52,298 bases of DNA from JBIKVP01 sp044356745 (GTDB taxonomy: Bacteria > Pseudomonadota > Alphaproteobacteria > Rhizobiales > Beijerinckiaceae), in the NCBI GenBank assembly GCA_044356745.1, contig JBIKVP010000004.1, positions 1 to 52,298 of the forward strand. The letters are read 5' to 3'. The number at the start of each line of letters is the position of its first letter. Within the stretch, counting starts at the first letter, position 1. The notes below the pieces were generated by a model. That model was not told the DNA's origin, searched no databases, and was given only the letters and a program-made list of their open reading frames with translations. Positions 14,977 to 25,072 of this stretch are shown piece after piece. The position numbers and the translations under genes are program-made.

Positions 14977-17838
14977 TTAAAGCGTACGTTGAATTTCTTC
15001 AACACGATAACATTCAATCACATCGCCGGCGCGCATATCTTGATAGCTCTCGAATGCCATACCACATTCTTGACCAGCCGTGACCTCTTTTGCATCATCT
15101 TTGAAGCGTTTGAGTTGGCTCAGTTTACCTTCGTGAATAACAACGTTATCACGGATGAGGCGCACATTCGCACCGCGTTGAACCACACCATCGGCGACGC
15201 GGCAACCAGCCACTTTACCAACTTTGGTGACGCTGAAGATTTCGAGAATCTGCGCTTCACCCAAACGCTGTTCGCGCAAGGTTGGTGCTAATAATCCCGA
15301 CATCGCTGCTTTTACATCATCAACCAGATCGTAAATGATATTGTAGTAACGGATCTCAACGCCGAGGCGATCAGATGCTTCACGCGCTTCCTTGTGGGCG
15401 CGCACGTTAAAGCCGATGACAGCAGCCCCTGATGCATTGGCAAGAATGACATCGCTTTCCGTCAAGCCACCTACACCATAGTGAATAACACGAGCGGAGA
15501 CTTCATCATTACCCAATTTTTCCAGAGCACTGACAATGGCTTCGACAGAGCCTTGCACGTCGCCTTTAACAACAAGCGTAAACTCTTTTTTGCCAACCCC
15601 CTCTTTGATGTCGCGCATCATGTCAGCGAGTGTGCGTCCTGAACTTGCCCCTTTAGCTGCGGCCATATCGCGTTTTTGACGTGAGCGATATTCTGTAATT
15701 TCACGGGCACGCGCTTCAGATTCAACAACAGCAACGCGATCTCCAGCTTCAGGTGTTCCACTAAAGCCGAGCACCTCAACAGGAACAGAAGGACCAGCAT
15801 CTTTAATCGACTCGCCCTTATCACTGATCAGTGCACGCACTTTACCCCATTCAGAGCCAGCAACAACAATATCACCCGCACGCAGTGTACCGCGCTGGAC
15901 GAGAACCGTTGCAACTGGACCGCGTCCCTTATCAAGCTGCGCTTCAATCACTGTTCCTTCGGCGGGACGGGTGGAATTTGATTTGAGCTCAAGAATTTCA
16001 GCTTGAACTTGCAAACCTTCAAGCAGTTTATCCAGATTTATGCGCTGTTTAGCGGATATTTCAAATTCCTGCGTATCACCACCTAAAGATTCTACAACAA
16101 CTTCATGGCTCAATAATTCGGTGCGCACACGCTGAGGATCAGCATCAGCCTTATCAATTTTGTTGATAGCGATAATCAGCGGTACTTTTGCCGCTTTGGC
16201 GTGATTGATTGCTTCAATCGTTTGGGGCTTAACGCCATCATCGGCTGCAACCACGAGCACGACAATATCCGTCACTTTTGCACCGCGAGCACGCATGGCT
16301 GTAAAGGCCGCGTGACCAGGAGTATCAATAAATGTGACCTTGCCGCCAAGCGGTGTCATGACCTGGTACGCGCCAATATGCTGGGTGATGCCACCTGCTT
16401 CGCCTGACACGACATTCGTTTTGCGAATGGCATCAAGCAATGATGTTTTACCGTGATCGACGTGACCCATAATTGTCACAACAGGAGGACGGCTCTCTAA
16501 ATCAATATCCGGCAGATCAGGCGTATCAAATAGCCCTTCCTCGACATCTGATTCAGCGACACGCTTAACCGTGTGGTTCATTTCTTCTGCGACAAGCTGT
16601 GCTGTATCCGCATCAATCACGTCTGTAATTTTGTGCATTGCACCTTGTTTCATCAACAAGCGAATGACATCGACTGCTCGCTCTGACATGCGGTTAGCAA
16701 GCTCTTGGATCGTGATTGTCTCTGGAATAATCACCTCACGGATGATTTTTTCTTTTTGCTCAACCTGGCCTTTGCCAGTAAGACGCTGCATTCGGCGGCG
16801 GTAAGCGGCCACTGAACGCGTACGCTCTTCCTGTTCATTAAAAGCATTCGAGAGCGTGAGGCGACCGCGACGTTTGTCATCACCTGCACTTTTAGGAACT
16901 TTGACAGCTGGTGTTTTAACAGCCGCACCTGTGCGGCGTGCACCGCGTCCATCATCGTCATCTTCTTCAGTGCGACGCGCACCGATAACACTAGGTACTT
17001 TACGCGCAGCAAGGCCAGTTAGCTCAGGAATAGGCAAGGCTGGTACAGCGGCTGGGCTTGGCGCACCAGCACGTCGTGGCGCGGGTGCACTTGCTGGCCG
17101 TGGCACATCAAGGCGCGGTGGACGCTGACCCGCATCCCGTGTTGTGCGATTAATGCTTTCACGCGGGCTACGCGGTGTAAACGCTCCTGCACTGCGTTCA
17201 CTGGGCGCCTCACCTGCTGGGCGGGTAGTCACTGGAATTGATTCAGGTTCACCCATACGGCGACGTATGCCTTGATCAGCACGGCGACGTAGCTCGTCTT
17301 CCTGACGGCGGCGCTCATCTTCTTCACGTTTACGGGCTTCAGCGGCCTCACGATCAGCCTTTTCTTTATTTTCGCGCTCAATGCGTTGTTTGGCTTCAAT
17401 GGCGGCACGTTCACGATCTTCATGCTCACGAACGCGTGCATCCTGAAGAGCGCGAGTGCGCGCATCCATTTCCTCATCCGATAACGTGCGTAAAACCATG
17501 CCCGTTTTTTGCGCAGGCATCGCCGTTGGTGCACGCGAAGGCTGATCAGGACGCTGTGGTTTTGGCATCGGCTCAGGGGCGCGCGCAATCACTGGCGCTG
17601 GCGCTTCACGTGACTCAACAGGTGCGGGCGCTGCCGAACCAGGTGTGATAATACGTCGTTTCACTTTTTCAACAACGACCGCTTTGGTGCGGCCATGGGA
17701 AAAGCTCTGACGAACAGTACCCTGTTCAACAGGCCGTTTGAGCGAGAGCGTTTTTCCCGCTGTTAAATGAAGTGTTTTTTCACCTGTTGCTCCAGATGAA
17801 GCGCTATCATTTGCGCCATTTGTCTTCGTATCAGTCAT
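14977..17838 (-). CDS. infB: Translation initiation factor IF-2
   Basis: A 953-residue GTPase that brings initiator tRNA to the 30S subunit and promotes 50S joining. The long charged N-terminus, residues 1 to about 370, is rich in Arg, Glu, Ala and Pro with coiled-coil stretches and is poorly conserved. Then comes an IF2_N-like segment and the G domain: GHVDHGKTS near residue 460, DTPGHAAFTAMRARG and NKIDK. Domains II to IV follow, ending ECYRVEEIQRTL. Length suits Alphaproteobacteria. It follows ylxR after a 307-base gap that is long for this operon. Confidence 0.97.
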   Translation of the reverse strand: MTDTKTNGANDSASSGATGEKTLHLTAGKTLSLKRPVEQGTVRQSFSHGRTKAVVVEKVKRRIITPGSAAPAPVESREAPAPVIARAPEPMPKPQRPDQPSRAPTAMPAQKTGMVLRTLSDEEMDARTRALQDARVREHEDRERAAIEAKQRIERENKEKADREAAEARKREEDERRRQEDELRRRADQGIRRRMGEPESIPVTTRPAGEAPSERSAGAFTPRSPRESINRTTRDAGQRPPRLDVPRPASAPAPRRAGAPSPAAVPALPIPELTGLAARKVPSVIGARRTEEDDDDGRGARRTGAAVKTPAVKVPKSAGDDKRRGRLTLSNAFNEQEERTRSVAAYRRRMQRLTGKGQVEQKEKIIREVIIPETITIQELANRMSERAVDVIRLLMKQGAMHKITDVIDADTAQLVAEEMNHTVKRVAESDVEEGLFDTPDLPDIDLESRPPVVTIMGHVDHGKTSLLDAIRKTNVVSGEAGGITQHIGAYQVMTPLGGKVTFIDTPGHAAFTAMRARGAKVTDIVVLVVAADDGVKPQTIEAINHAKAAKVPLIIAINKIDKADADPQRVRTELLSHEVVVESLGGDTQEFEISAKQRINLDKLLEGLQVQAEILELKSNSTRPAEGTVIEAQLDKGRGPVATVLVQRGTLRAGDIVVAGSEWGKVRALISDKGESIKDAGPSVPVEVLGFSGTPEAGDRVAVVESEARAREITEYRSRQKRDMAAAKGASSGRTLADMMRDIKEGVGKKEFTLVVKGDVQGSVEAIVSALEKLGNDEVSARVIHYGVGGLTESDVILANASGAAVIGFNVRAHKEAREASDRLGVEIRYYNIIYDLVDDVKAAMSGLLAPTLREQRLGEAQILEIFSVTKVGKVAGCRVADGVVQRGANVRLIRDNVVIHEGKLSQLKRFKDDAKEVTAGQECGMAFESYQDMRAGDVIECYRVEEIQRTL

Positions 17839-18145
17839 TTACGCCCTGCATCCTGCGGGTTGAGTGTGCTGTATTGTCATTTCAGCACGAAAGTGAACGT
17901 ATATTGTGTTAACGTATTCGTATCTATAAAGCTCTTTATGCACTACTTGACTGGCAAACCTCATCAGCAAATTGATCAATTTTAATGCGATCAAAAGCAG
18001 CGCATGTATGCCTTGCAAATGATCATACTTTATTCAGCGTGCGCACTATAGCGCACTTTTATTTGATATGCACCTGTTGATCAGAGATCAATGCGAAAGA
18101 CATTTTAAGTCTTTTAACATCGTATTCTGTTCACTTTGGTATTAG
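17839..18145. other. Gap between ylxR and infB
   Basis: This 307-base AT-rich stretch lies inside an otherwise compact operon. No gene, tRNA or repeat of the families seen elsewhere is recognisable. GTGCGCACTATAGCGCAC near 18039-18056 is a small imperfect palindrome, and AGGGCGT near the infB start serves as ribosome-binding site. A separate infB promoter could lie here but none is clear. Confidence 0.5.
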
Positions 18146-18799
18146 TCATTTACCTGATAGACTTGTACCTTGATAGACCTGCCACCTGTGCCATGCATTT
18201 AAAAAACCACGCGCTCCATCATGACGGACACAGGCTGCATGTATCACATGTGGCTTACCGAGCGCCATGCTTAATTCATCGTGGGTCAAATCTGTTATAA
18301 TAGGACATGTGACTTCTCCCTCATCCTGATTTTTTAACACATTTAATACACGTGAAGCTCCTGTATCAAGACCCTCACGCGCGAGGATTAAAGCCTCAAC
18401 ACGCCGAGCCCTTAAAGCATCGTCAACCTTACCCGATCCAGTTATGAGTGCGCCTGCTTTATTGGCAAGCGCAAGCATCGACAAAAGATCACGTCGCAAC
18501 AGTGCAGCAACTTGATCAGGTAAATCATCAGGAGCCTCAATAGGCTTTTTAAAACCTTTTGCGAAGACCTTGCGCTTCAGGGCTTGCACAATCATATCGC
18601 GTGTAGGTGTCAACCAAACACCACGACCAGGTAAACGCCCTTTAATATCAGCACAAACTTGGCCGGTTGGGTTAATCACAAAACGCATTAGCGTTTGTGG
18701 TGTCCCTGATTGGCGCGTCACAAGGCAAGTACGCTCAGACTTAACGTCACGCATTTCTTGTGACATGCTTTGTGCTTCATCGTTTGAAACTGTTGCCAA
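18146..18799 (-). CDS. ylxR: YlxR/DUF448 RNA-binding protein with L7Ae-like domain
   Basis: A 217-residue protein that joins an N-terminal YlxR domain (about residues 22-100; ERTCLVTRQSG, GRLPGRGVWLT) to a C-terminal ribosomal L7Ae/L30e-like domain (about 105-200; LANKAGALITGSGKV, EALILAREG). It is a predicted RNA-binding partner of NusA. Both parts are typical for Alphaproteobacteria. The start shown is a TTG directly after the nusA stop, with GGAG about 11 bases upstream, implying reinitiation; an ATG at 18766 is an alternative that keeps both domains. Between nusA and infB, the standard position. Confidence 0.85.
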   Translation of the reverse strand: MATVSNDEAQSMSQEMRDVKSERTCLVTRQSGTPQTLMRFVINPTGQVCADIKGRLPGRGVWLTPTRDMIVQALKRKVFAKGFKKPIEAPDDLPDQVAALLRRDLLSMLALANKAGALITGSGKVDDALRARRVEALILAREGLDTGASRVLNVLKNQDEGEVTCPIITDLTHDELSMALGKPHVIHAACVRHDGARGFLNAWHRWQVYQGTSLSGK

Positions 18800-20410
18800 T
18801 TATGCACCGTCTCCTGTGCCCTCATTTGCTTCATCTGTTTGTGTTGGATCTTCGTCTTCAACAGGAGCTTCGATCCAACCGGCTTTAACGCGTGCAGCCA
18901 TGATCAAACCTTCAGCTTCTGTCCGAGAGAGATCAAAACCATCAAGGAAGCCCGCATGACGTACCGCATCCGCGCCGCGGCCTTCTTGCCAGCCTGTTAA
19001 GTCATCGGTTGCGCATCCTGCCAAATCCTCAACCGTTTTAACATCATTCTCGCCAAGGGCTATGAGCATCGGTGTGGTGATGCCTTCAATTTCTCTGAGT
19101 TCGTCTGCGACACCCAATTCAAGGCGGCGTGCTTCAAACTCGCCTTCAATGCGTGCAAGATAAGACGATGCACGATTTTGAATTTCCTGTGCTGTTTCTT
19201 CGTCAAAGCCTTGAATGGTGCTTAATTCGCTAATGTCAGCAAAGGCAAGTTCTTCAACCGTCCCAAAGCCTTCTGAAGCGAGAAGCTGGGCAACCACTTC
19301 ATCAACATCAAGCGCTTGCATAAAGAGAGCCGTACGCTCGGCAAATTCTTTTTGACGACGCTCTGATTCTTCAGCTTCTGTGAGAATATCAATGTCCCAA
19401 CCTGTCAGTTGTGAGGCAAGACGCACGTTCTGACCACGACGACCAATCGCAAGAGAGAGCTGATCATCAGGGACAACAACTTCGATACGTGCTGTATCTT
19501 CATCCAGAACGACTTTTGCCACTTCCGCAGGTTGCAGTGCATTGACGATGAATGTTGCAGGGTCTTGTGACCACGGAATAATGTCAACCTTCTCGCCTTG
19601 TAATTCGCCAACAACCGCTTGAACACGCGAGCCACGCATCCCGACACATGCACCAACAGGATCAATGGACGAATCACGGGAAATCACGGCGATTTTAGCG
19701 CGTGACCCTGGATCACGGGCAACAGCTTTAATCTCAACAATCCCATCGTAAATTTCGGGCACTTCTTGCGCAAACAGTTGTGCCATGAAGAAAGGATGAG
19801 TGCGTGAGAGGAAAATCTGTGGGCCACGGGCTTCGCGGCGTACATCCACGACATAAGCGCGAATGCGATCTCCCGGACGAAATACTTCGCGTGGGATGAG
19901 GTCATCACGGCGGAGCATCGCTTCACTGCGGCCCATGTCCACAATCACGTTGCCATATTCAACACGGCGCACAATGCCGTTGATGACCTGACCAATACGA
20001 TCTTTATATTCTTCGTGCTGACGCTCGCGCTCAGCATCACGCACTTTTTGCACGATGACTTGTTTGGCTGATTGTGCGGCAACGCGCCCAAAGTCAAACG
20101 GAGGCAATGTTTCAGCAATATAATCGCCGACTTGTGCTGCAGGATTGCGCTTACGCGCATCGTGGATTGAAATATGGATCGCGTCGTTTTCAATCTCGTC
20201 AACAACAAGCAGCAAACGCGAGAGGCGAATTTCACCACTACGCGGATTGATCTCGGCGCGCACCTCGGTCTCACTACCATAACGTGAGCGGGCGGCTTTT
20301 TGAATGGCGTCTTCCATTGCGGATAGCACGACTTGCCGATCAATCAGCTTTTCACGCGCCACAGCATCGGCGATTTGCAGCAATTCCAGTCGATTTGCAC
20401 TGACAGCCAT
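18800..20410 (-). CDS. nusA: Transcription termination/antitermination factor NusA
   Basis: A 536-residue RNA polymerase-binding factor in pausing, termination and antitermination. The order is N-terminal polymerase-binding domain (MAVSANRLELLQIADAVARE), S1 domain (about 130-200), KH1 and KH2 (IDPVGACVGMRGSRVQAV, then LAIGRRGQNVRLASQLTGW), and acidic C-terminal repeats (about 370-520) that contact the polymerase alpha subunit in related proteins. The frame opens 6 codons earlier, but this ATG has AAGGAG upstream and matches the family start. Second gene of the operon, after rimP. Confidence 0.96.
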   Translation of the reverse strand: MAVSANRLELLQIADAVAREKLIDRQVVLSAMEDAIQKAARSRYGSETEVRAEINPRSGEIRLSRLLLVVDEIENDAIHISIHDARKRNPAAQVGDYIAETLPPFDFGRVAAQSAKQVIVQKVRDAERERQHEEYKDRIGQVINGIVRRVEYGNVIVDMGRSEAMLRRDDLIPREVFRPGDRIRAYVVDVRREARGPQIFLSRTHPFFMAQLFAQEVPEIYDGIVEIKAVARDPGSRAKIAVISRDSSIDPVGACVGMRGSRVQAVVGELQGEKVDIIPWSQDPATFIVNALQPAEVAKVVLDEDTARIEVVVPDDQLSLAIGRRGQNVRLASQLTGWDIDILTEAEESERRQKEFAERTALFMQALDVDEVVAQLLASEGFGTVEELAFADISELSTIQGFDEETAQEIQNRASSYLARIEGEFEARRLELGVADELREIEGITTPMLIALGENDVKTVEDLAGCATDDLTGWQEGRGADAVRHAGFLDGFDLSRTEAEGLIMAARVKAGWIEAPVEDEDPTQTDEANEGTGDGA

Positions 20411-20464
20411 AGAAGGTCTCCTTATCAACCTTGTTATCTTTTTGTCTTGTTACTTCAATTTGCG

Positions 20465-21223
20465 TTATCGTTTCACCTTGGGTGAAAGTTTGGGTGAACT
20501 TTTAACAGGCATACGTTTATTGCCTTTGATCGGTCGATGACCGCCAAAAGCCGATAGGCCATGGGTACGCACTTGCGCAATAATCTCTTCAACGACAGTT
20601 TGTTCGGCGTTATCCAAGCTGAAGTTCTCTTCATCCGTCTCGCCCGCCGCTTCCAAAAGTGCTTTGCCACGACGCAGCGATTCGGCAATGAGCTCATCAG
20701 AGAGCACAAGACGCGCTTCGGCCATATCGCGGATGGGGAGGCGAAATAGCGCCTCTTCATTGTCGCCCGCGTCTTTATTCTCAACGAGAGCAAGCTCACT
20801 CCCATTGTCGATCTCTACCCCGCGCAAAAAGCCGCGAAAACGTTTGCGATTTCCACACGGGATGCTCATTTCGATTTTGGCATCAAAGCCAATCCAACGC
20901 TCAAAATCAGAGCGGCGCACGAGCGGACGATCCATACCAGGGGATGAAATTTCAAGGCGATATTCACCACTGACAGGCTCTTCAACATCAAGCAGAGGTG
21001 AAATCATGCGGCTGATAGACTCGCAATCTTCAACGCGCATCGACCCGTCAGCACGTTCCGCCATAATCTGAACCGTGCATCCATCTTGTCCTGTAATTTT
21101 AACGCGCACCAAGCGATAACCTAAACCCAGTATTGATGGCTCAATGAGTTTAGCGACACGCGCAGCAACACCTGTTTCACTCAACAGGCGTGGTTCGTGT
21201 AAGGGATCGTTCAAATCAGACAT
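20465..21223 (-). CDS. rimP: Ribosome maturation factor RimP
   Basis: A 252-residue protein that helps 30S subunit maturation. The N-terminal domain (LGYRLVRVKITG, VEDCESISRMISPLLDVEEPVSGEYRLEISSPGMDRPL) and the SH3-like C-terminal domain are clear. A charged, Lys- and Pro-rich tail of about 70 residues, ending SSPKLSPKVKR, extends it well past the E. coli protein (about 150), as is common in Alphaproteobacteria. First gene of rimP-nusA-ylxR-infB-rbfA-truB. A terminator-like hairpin sits 27 bases upstream of its start. Confidence 0.94.
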   Translation of the reverse strand: MSDLNDPLHEPRLLSETGVAARVAKLIEPSILGLGYRLVRVKITGQDGCTVQIMAERADGSMRVEDCESISRMISPLLDVEEPVSGEYRLEISSPGMDRPLVRRSDFERWIGFDAKIEMSIPCGNRKRFRGFLRGVEIDNGSELALVENKDAGDNEEALFRLPIRDMAEARLVLSDELIAESLRRGKALLEAAGETDEENFSLDNAEQTVVEEIIAQVRTHGLSAFGGHRPIKGNKRMPVKSSPKLSPKVKR

Positions 21224-21249
21224 GCATCAATCTACTGGTTACAATATGG

Positions 21250-21277
21250 AAAAGAGCGGTTCCTTGCGGTACCACTC
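21250..21277 (-). promoter_or_regulatory. Attenuator-like hairpin in the rimP leader
   Basis: On the minus strand GAGTGGTACC and GGAACCGCTC pair (8 Watson-Crick pairs, one G-U, one A-A mismatch) around a GCAA tetraloop and are followed by TTTT. It lies between the presumed operon promoter and rimP. The string GGAGTGGTACCGC resembles the T-box bulge consensus of Gram-positive leaders, but no specifier stem was recognised. Confidence 0.5.
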
Positions 21278-21366
21278 CATTTAAGCGTTTCTTTTTATGG
21301 GATTTATTTCATTTACTGGATATTGCGCCGCTTAGCAAGGATTTTTTCACTTTTCACTTTTGCCCT

Positions 21367-22158
21367 TCATATAAATGTTGTTGGATCATCATCCCCCAAT
21401 GTCACGCGCGCAAAGGTGAGGACATCAACTTGTGCTACACCTGCTTTAAGAAGCGTGCGCGTTGCCGCATTGACTGTTGCACCAGTGGTCAGCACATCAT
21501 CAATGAGCACAATGCGCTTGTTTTTGAGAATAGCTTTTGCGCGTTCAGGAACAGCAAATGCGCCACGCAGGTTCGCTGCGCGGCGTGTGCGGGTTAAGCC
21601 TGTTTGATGCTCAGTGCGCTTAATGCGTTTAAGCAGATGTGCGCCGATCGGTATGGGCGCATCACGGTTGTGGGTCATGACAACACTTTGTGCGAGCACC
21701 ATCGCCTGATTAAAACGTCGTCGCCACAAGCGACTCCAGTGCAGTGGGATGGGGATGATGATGTCTGCATCCTTCAGAAGCTCTGCGCCAGTATGAGCCA
21801 TCAAGCGCCCTAACGCTGTCCCTAGCTCCATGTGATCACTGTATTTTAGGCGATACACGAGTTGGCGGGCGGTTTCATCATAACACGCGACGGCACGAGC
21901 ACGCTGGAACAACGGTGGTTTACTGATCGCCGCAGGAGATAAAAGCGGGCCACCGATGTCGATTTCAAAGGGTGTTCCTAATCGCTCACAGAACGGGCGT
22001 GAAATCAGCTTTAATCGTGACCAGCATGATGCACATAATGCATGGGGTTCATCAACAGCGACGCCACAACTCACGCATGTTGGCGGATAAACAACATGGA
22101 GCATTGTCTTTCGCCACCGAGGGCTTAGCGACAATAAAGACGATAAAACCGACCTCAT
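21367..22158 (-). CDS. comF: ComF family phosphoribosyltransferase-like protein
   Basis: A 263-residue ComF/GntX-type protein. A zinc-finger-like start (CVSCGVAVDEPHALCASCW) is followed by a phosphoribosyltransferase domain with VLIDDVLTTGATVNAA as the PRPP loop. The LHWSRLWRRRFNQA and GLTRTRRAANLRGAF segments are diagnostic of ComF. In naturally competent bacteria ComF acts in DNA uptake; here the role is unproven. The ATG is just past the stop of the DUF4175 gene, with a TTG two codons upstream overlapping that stop, so translation is probably coupled. Confidence 0.9.
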   Translation of the reverse strand: MRSVLSSLLSLSPRWRKTMLHVVYPPTCVSCGVAVDEPHALCASCWSRLKLISRPFCERLGTPFEIDIGGPLLSPAAISKPPLFQRARAVACYDETARQLVYRLKYSDHMELGTALGRLMAHTGAELLKDADIIIPIPLHWSRLWRRRFNQAMVLAQSVVMTHNRDAPIPIGAHLLKRIKRTEHQTGLTRTRRAANLRGAFAVPERAKAILKNKRIVLIDDVLTTGATVNAATRTLLKAGVAQVDVLTFARVTLGDDDPTTFI

Positions 22159-22160
22159 AG

Positions 22161-24884
22161 TCAACGTGGTTTGAGCAAGCGCTCAAGGTAATCAATTTCG
22201 TCACGGGCGCGTGTTGGATCGCCTAAACGCTTGCGTAATTCTTTGATGACCTCTTCAAGCCTTAGCTCCACATTGCTACGTGACCCTTGGCGGGTGAAGC
22301 GCCCATTTTCCTGACGATTATCGCGGGTTTGTCGACCAAGGGGATCTTCCCGTGGTGTTGAGCGCCCATCAGGTGATGCTTGCTGATCACCACTCCCTTC
22401 ACCATGATCAGCGGATTCGCCTTCTCCCTCGCCTTCTCCTTGACCCTGCTCAGCCATTTGACGCTGTGTCTGACTCAAATGCTCAAGCGCTTGTCCTTGC
22501 GCGCTGACCGCATCCTCAGGTTCACCTTGTCCTAATTTGCCTTGTGCGTCTTTCATGGCTTCATCGGCGTTATCAAGAGAGCCTTTCATGTCAATGCCCT
22601 GATCTGCAAGACGTTTTTTGATCTCATTTAAACGTTTTTTAAGTGCCTCTTGACGCTGTTTTAGTGTTTCAAGAGATGGGGTTTGTGGCGCATCATCCTT
22701 ATTTTTGCCAGATTGATTGGGCGCTTGATCTTGACGCTGTGGTGTTTGGCGTTGGGGTGAAAACGGATTGGGTGGAAAGGGAGTATTAAATAAATCTGGT
22801 TGGTTCATGTTTGAATCAGCTTGGGGCTGATTGCGAAACGTTTCATCTCGTAATGTTTCCTGATCGCGATGAAGTTCACCAATATCTTTCATCGATTGCT
22901 GAAATGCTTCACGTTTTGCGCGCTCTTCGGGTGATAAAGGGCGCTGCGGACGCGCAGTTTGCAGATTATTCATGATGTTTTTAAGCTCTTCAAGCAAACG
23001 CTGCGCCTCGGCATGTTGTCCGCTTTTAGCCAGATCTTCAATACGTTTAAGCATATCGGCAAGTTGATCAGGTGTGATTGTTTTCACATTTGATGATTGT
23101 TTACGTGCCCCTGTAGGGGATTGTTGCGGGAGGCGATTTTGCGCCTGCATCTCTTTTACGAAACGCTCCATCGCCTGGCGTAATTCTTGAGACAGTCGCG
23201 CAATATCCTCTGGAGACCCACCCTCTTTCAGTGCTTTATCAAGTGCTTCTTGAGCCGCTTTAAGGGCGCGTTCAGCGTCTGTAAGATCGCCCTCCTCAAT
23301 GCGTAATGCCATCTCCCACAAAAAATGTGTGATGTCTAAAAGCGCTTCATCGCTACGCGCAATTTGTCGTAAACGCGCTGTACGATGAATTGTCTCAAGC
23401 CGTTGATGGACAACCCTTAATCCTAAATATTCGCTTGATTTTATCATAAATAATTCAGGCTCAAGCATAAGTGCTTCTAATGCTTTTTGCACAGTGTGCG
23501 ACATAGTCCGATTAAGTGCCAGATCGCGGCGCAACTCTGCTAATGCAAGTGCGAGAGGGTTATGAAATGTGCGCATCGGCAGTTGAACTGCTTTAGGCGC
23601 TGTGCGTGTTTCTTGCCCTGCTTTATCGCGAGCGACAAGCGTGACATTGACGTGCGTGCCCGCCCACGGATGATCGGCAAATTCCAGCATAGTTTTTGTT
23701 ATGTCAGGTTCAGTGGTGCTGGCTAGCGGCGTGGTGGGGATATTGAGGGGAAGGCGTGGGGGGGGGATCAACGCTCGTTTGGTTTGTTCCGGATCAAGAC
23801 TTTCAAACAATGCTTCAATGTTTTGCAGTCCATAATCATCAGATGCTGTATAAGAGAGTTCCATATTGCCGCGTGATGAGCGGGATGGCTCTCCCGCATG
23901 GGCAATGTATGGGTGCTGATCTGGGATAATGGCGAACGTCCAAGTCCGTGTTGGAAATAGCCATGATGTGAGCCAATGACCTTTGAGTTCAAGCCGACCA
24001 TCTTGTGTGATTTTAAAACGATGCTGCGTTAAACCAGATGTTTTTGGTTCAATCTGGCGCTCTTGTGATGGTTGCTGTTTATCACTGGATACAGCTGGCT
24101 GTAATCCGCCCCTCGTTTTAACGCTTACATCGCTTTTATCTAACCCTGCAAAACGGATTAGGACATGAGAGCCGATGGGCACACGGTAATCGCGTTTAGC
24201 GCTATCACTCGCCTCAATCACAATCGGGCTAAGGCGTGTATAAGCGGGGGGATCGATCCATCCATCCAACCGAAATGCCGTTAGCAGTTGCAGGCGCTCA
24301 GGGGCGATCATACTACTGGCAAGACGACTTTTCCAATCACTACCAGCCACTAAGACAGCACCGATTAAAGCAATCAAAACAATATGACGCAGCGCATATG
24401 GATCACGTCTTGTCATATCAAGAGTTGGCAGACGAGGACGTAAAGTTGCTAATCGTAACCGCAATCGTTCTTGATGTTTATGCCAAAGCGCCTCGGTCAG
24501 TGCATCGCAATGCTGTGTTGAGGGTTTATCATTGATACTCATCAAGGGGGCATCAGCTTGCCCTTGATCAAGAAATGAGATGACCCCTTGTGCGGTTGGC
24601 CAAGAGCGCAAAAATATTTCGCGCAGCAGCGGCCATAAGCTCCATACCAAAGCGAGCACACTCAGTGCCTGACATATCACACGTGTCGTGGGTGTGAGAA
24701 CAAGCCAAAAACCACTTAAAGCAAATGCCATATAAGCAAGAATAACAGTGATAAAAGGCAGGATCGCCGGCCATATTTTTTGCCAGATTAACGCTGCATA
24801 ACCGGCACGCAAACACCATGTCATACGCGCGGGGGTATGCGCTGTTTTTGTAGTTATTGAATAGCGCTCAGGCGCGGGAGTCAT
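22161..24884 (-). CDS. DUF4175 (TIGR02302) family membrane protein
   Basis: A 907-residue inner-membrane protein of the alphaproteobacterial TIGR02302/DUF4175 family, function unknown. Three hydrophobic segments lie in the first third: about 38-62 and 68-88 next to each other, and about 165-185. A large, probably periplasmic part follows. The last 350 residues are very rich in Gln, Glu, Lys and Arg with long helical, coiled-coil-like runs, a GEGEGEGE stretch and a conserved end ELRKRLGDPTRARDEIDYLERLLKPR. The stop overlaps the start region of comF. Confidence 0.8.
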   Translation of the reverse strand: MTPAPERYSITTKTAHTPARMTWCLRAGYAALIWQKIWPAILPFITVILAYMAFALSGFWLVLTPTTRVICQALSVLALVWSLWPLLREIFLRSWPTAQGVISFLDQGQADAPLMSINDKPSTQHCDALTEALWHKHQERLRLRLATLRPRLPTLDMTRRDPYALRHIVLIALIGAVLVAGSDWKSRLASSMIAPERLQLLTAFRLDGWIDPPAYTRLSPIVIEASDSAKRDYRVPIGSHVLIRFAGLDKSDVSVKTRGGLQPAVSSDKQQPSQERQIEPKTSGLTQHRFKITQDGRLELKGHWLTSWLFPTRTWTFAIIPDQHPYIAHAGEPSRSSRGNMELSYTASDDYGLQNIEALFESLDPEQTKRALIPPPRLPLNIPTTPLASTTEPDITKTMLEFADHPWAGTHVNVTLVARDKAGQETRTAPKAVQLPMRTFHNPLALALAELRRDLALNRTMSHTVQKALEALMLEPELFMIKSSEYLGLRVVHQRLETIHRTARLRQIARSDEALLDITHFLWEMALRIEEGDLTDAERALKAAQEALDKALKEGGSPEDIARLSQELRQAMERFVKEMQAQNRLPQQSPTGARKQSSNVKTITPDQLADMLKRIEDLAKSGQHAEAQRLLEELKNIMNNLQTARPQRPLSPEERAKREAFQQSMKDIGELHRDQETLRDETFRNQPQADSNMNQPDLFNTPFPPNPFSPQRQTPQRQDQAPNQSGKNKDDAPQTPSLETLKQRQEALKKRLNEIKKRLADQGIDMKGSLDNADEAMKDAQGKLGQGEPEDAVSAQGQALEHLSQTQRQMAEQGQGEGEGEGESADHGEGSGDQQASPDGRSTPREDPLGRQTRDNRQENGRFTRQGSRSNVELRLEEVIKELRKRLGDPTRARDEIDYLERLLKPR

Positions 24885-24955
24885 TGCGTTAAATCCATCA
24901 TCATGATCATCAATGTATCAGAACACGATCATCAGGTCAGCCACGTTTTACTTGC

Positions 24956-24972
24956 CGTTGAAATTTTCAACG
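24956..24972. promoter_or_regulatory. Perfect palindrome upstream of rplU
   Basis: CGTTGAAA and TTTCAACG, separated by a single base, form a perfect 8-bp dyad between the divergent DUF4175 and rplU genes. TTATAA follows at 24986. It could be an operator or part of a promoter, but spacing to a -10 is not standard. Confidence 0.3.
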
Positions 24973-25072
24973 ATTGCAGTTGCTTTTATAAGGCGAAAAC
25001 GTTAGAGAAACTCTTTCAGGCTCACGGGAGACGTGTGTCTGTTTGAATCAATCGCATATGACTGCCAAAAAG

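Noticed and set aside
17839..18145. Possible tRNA or small RNA in the ylxR-infB gap
   Set aside because: No cloverleaf, T-loop sequence or terminator could be assembled by eye.
21241..21290. True T-box riboswitch upstream of rimP
   Set aside because: Only a T-box-like word within a terminator hairpin is present; no specifier loop or antiterminator was found and the host group is unlikely.
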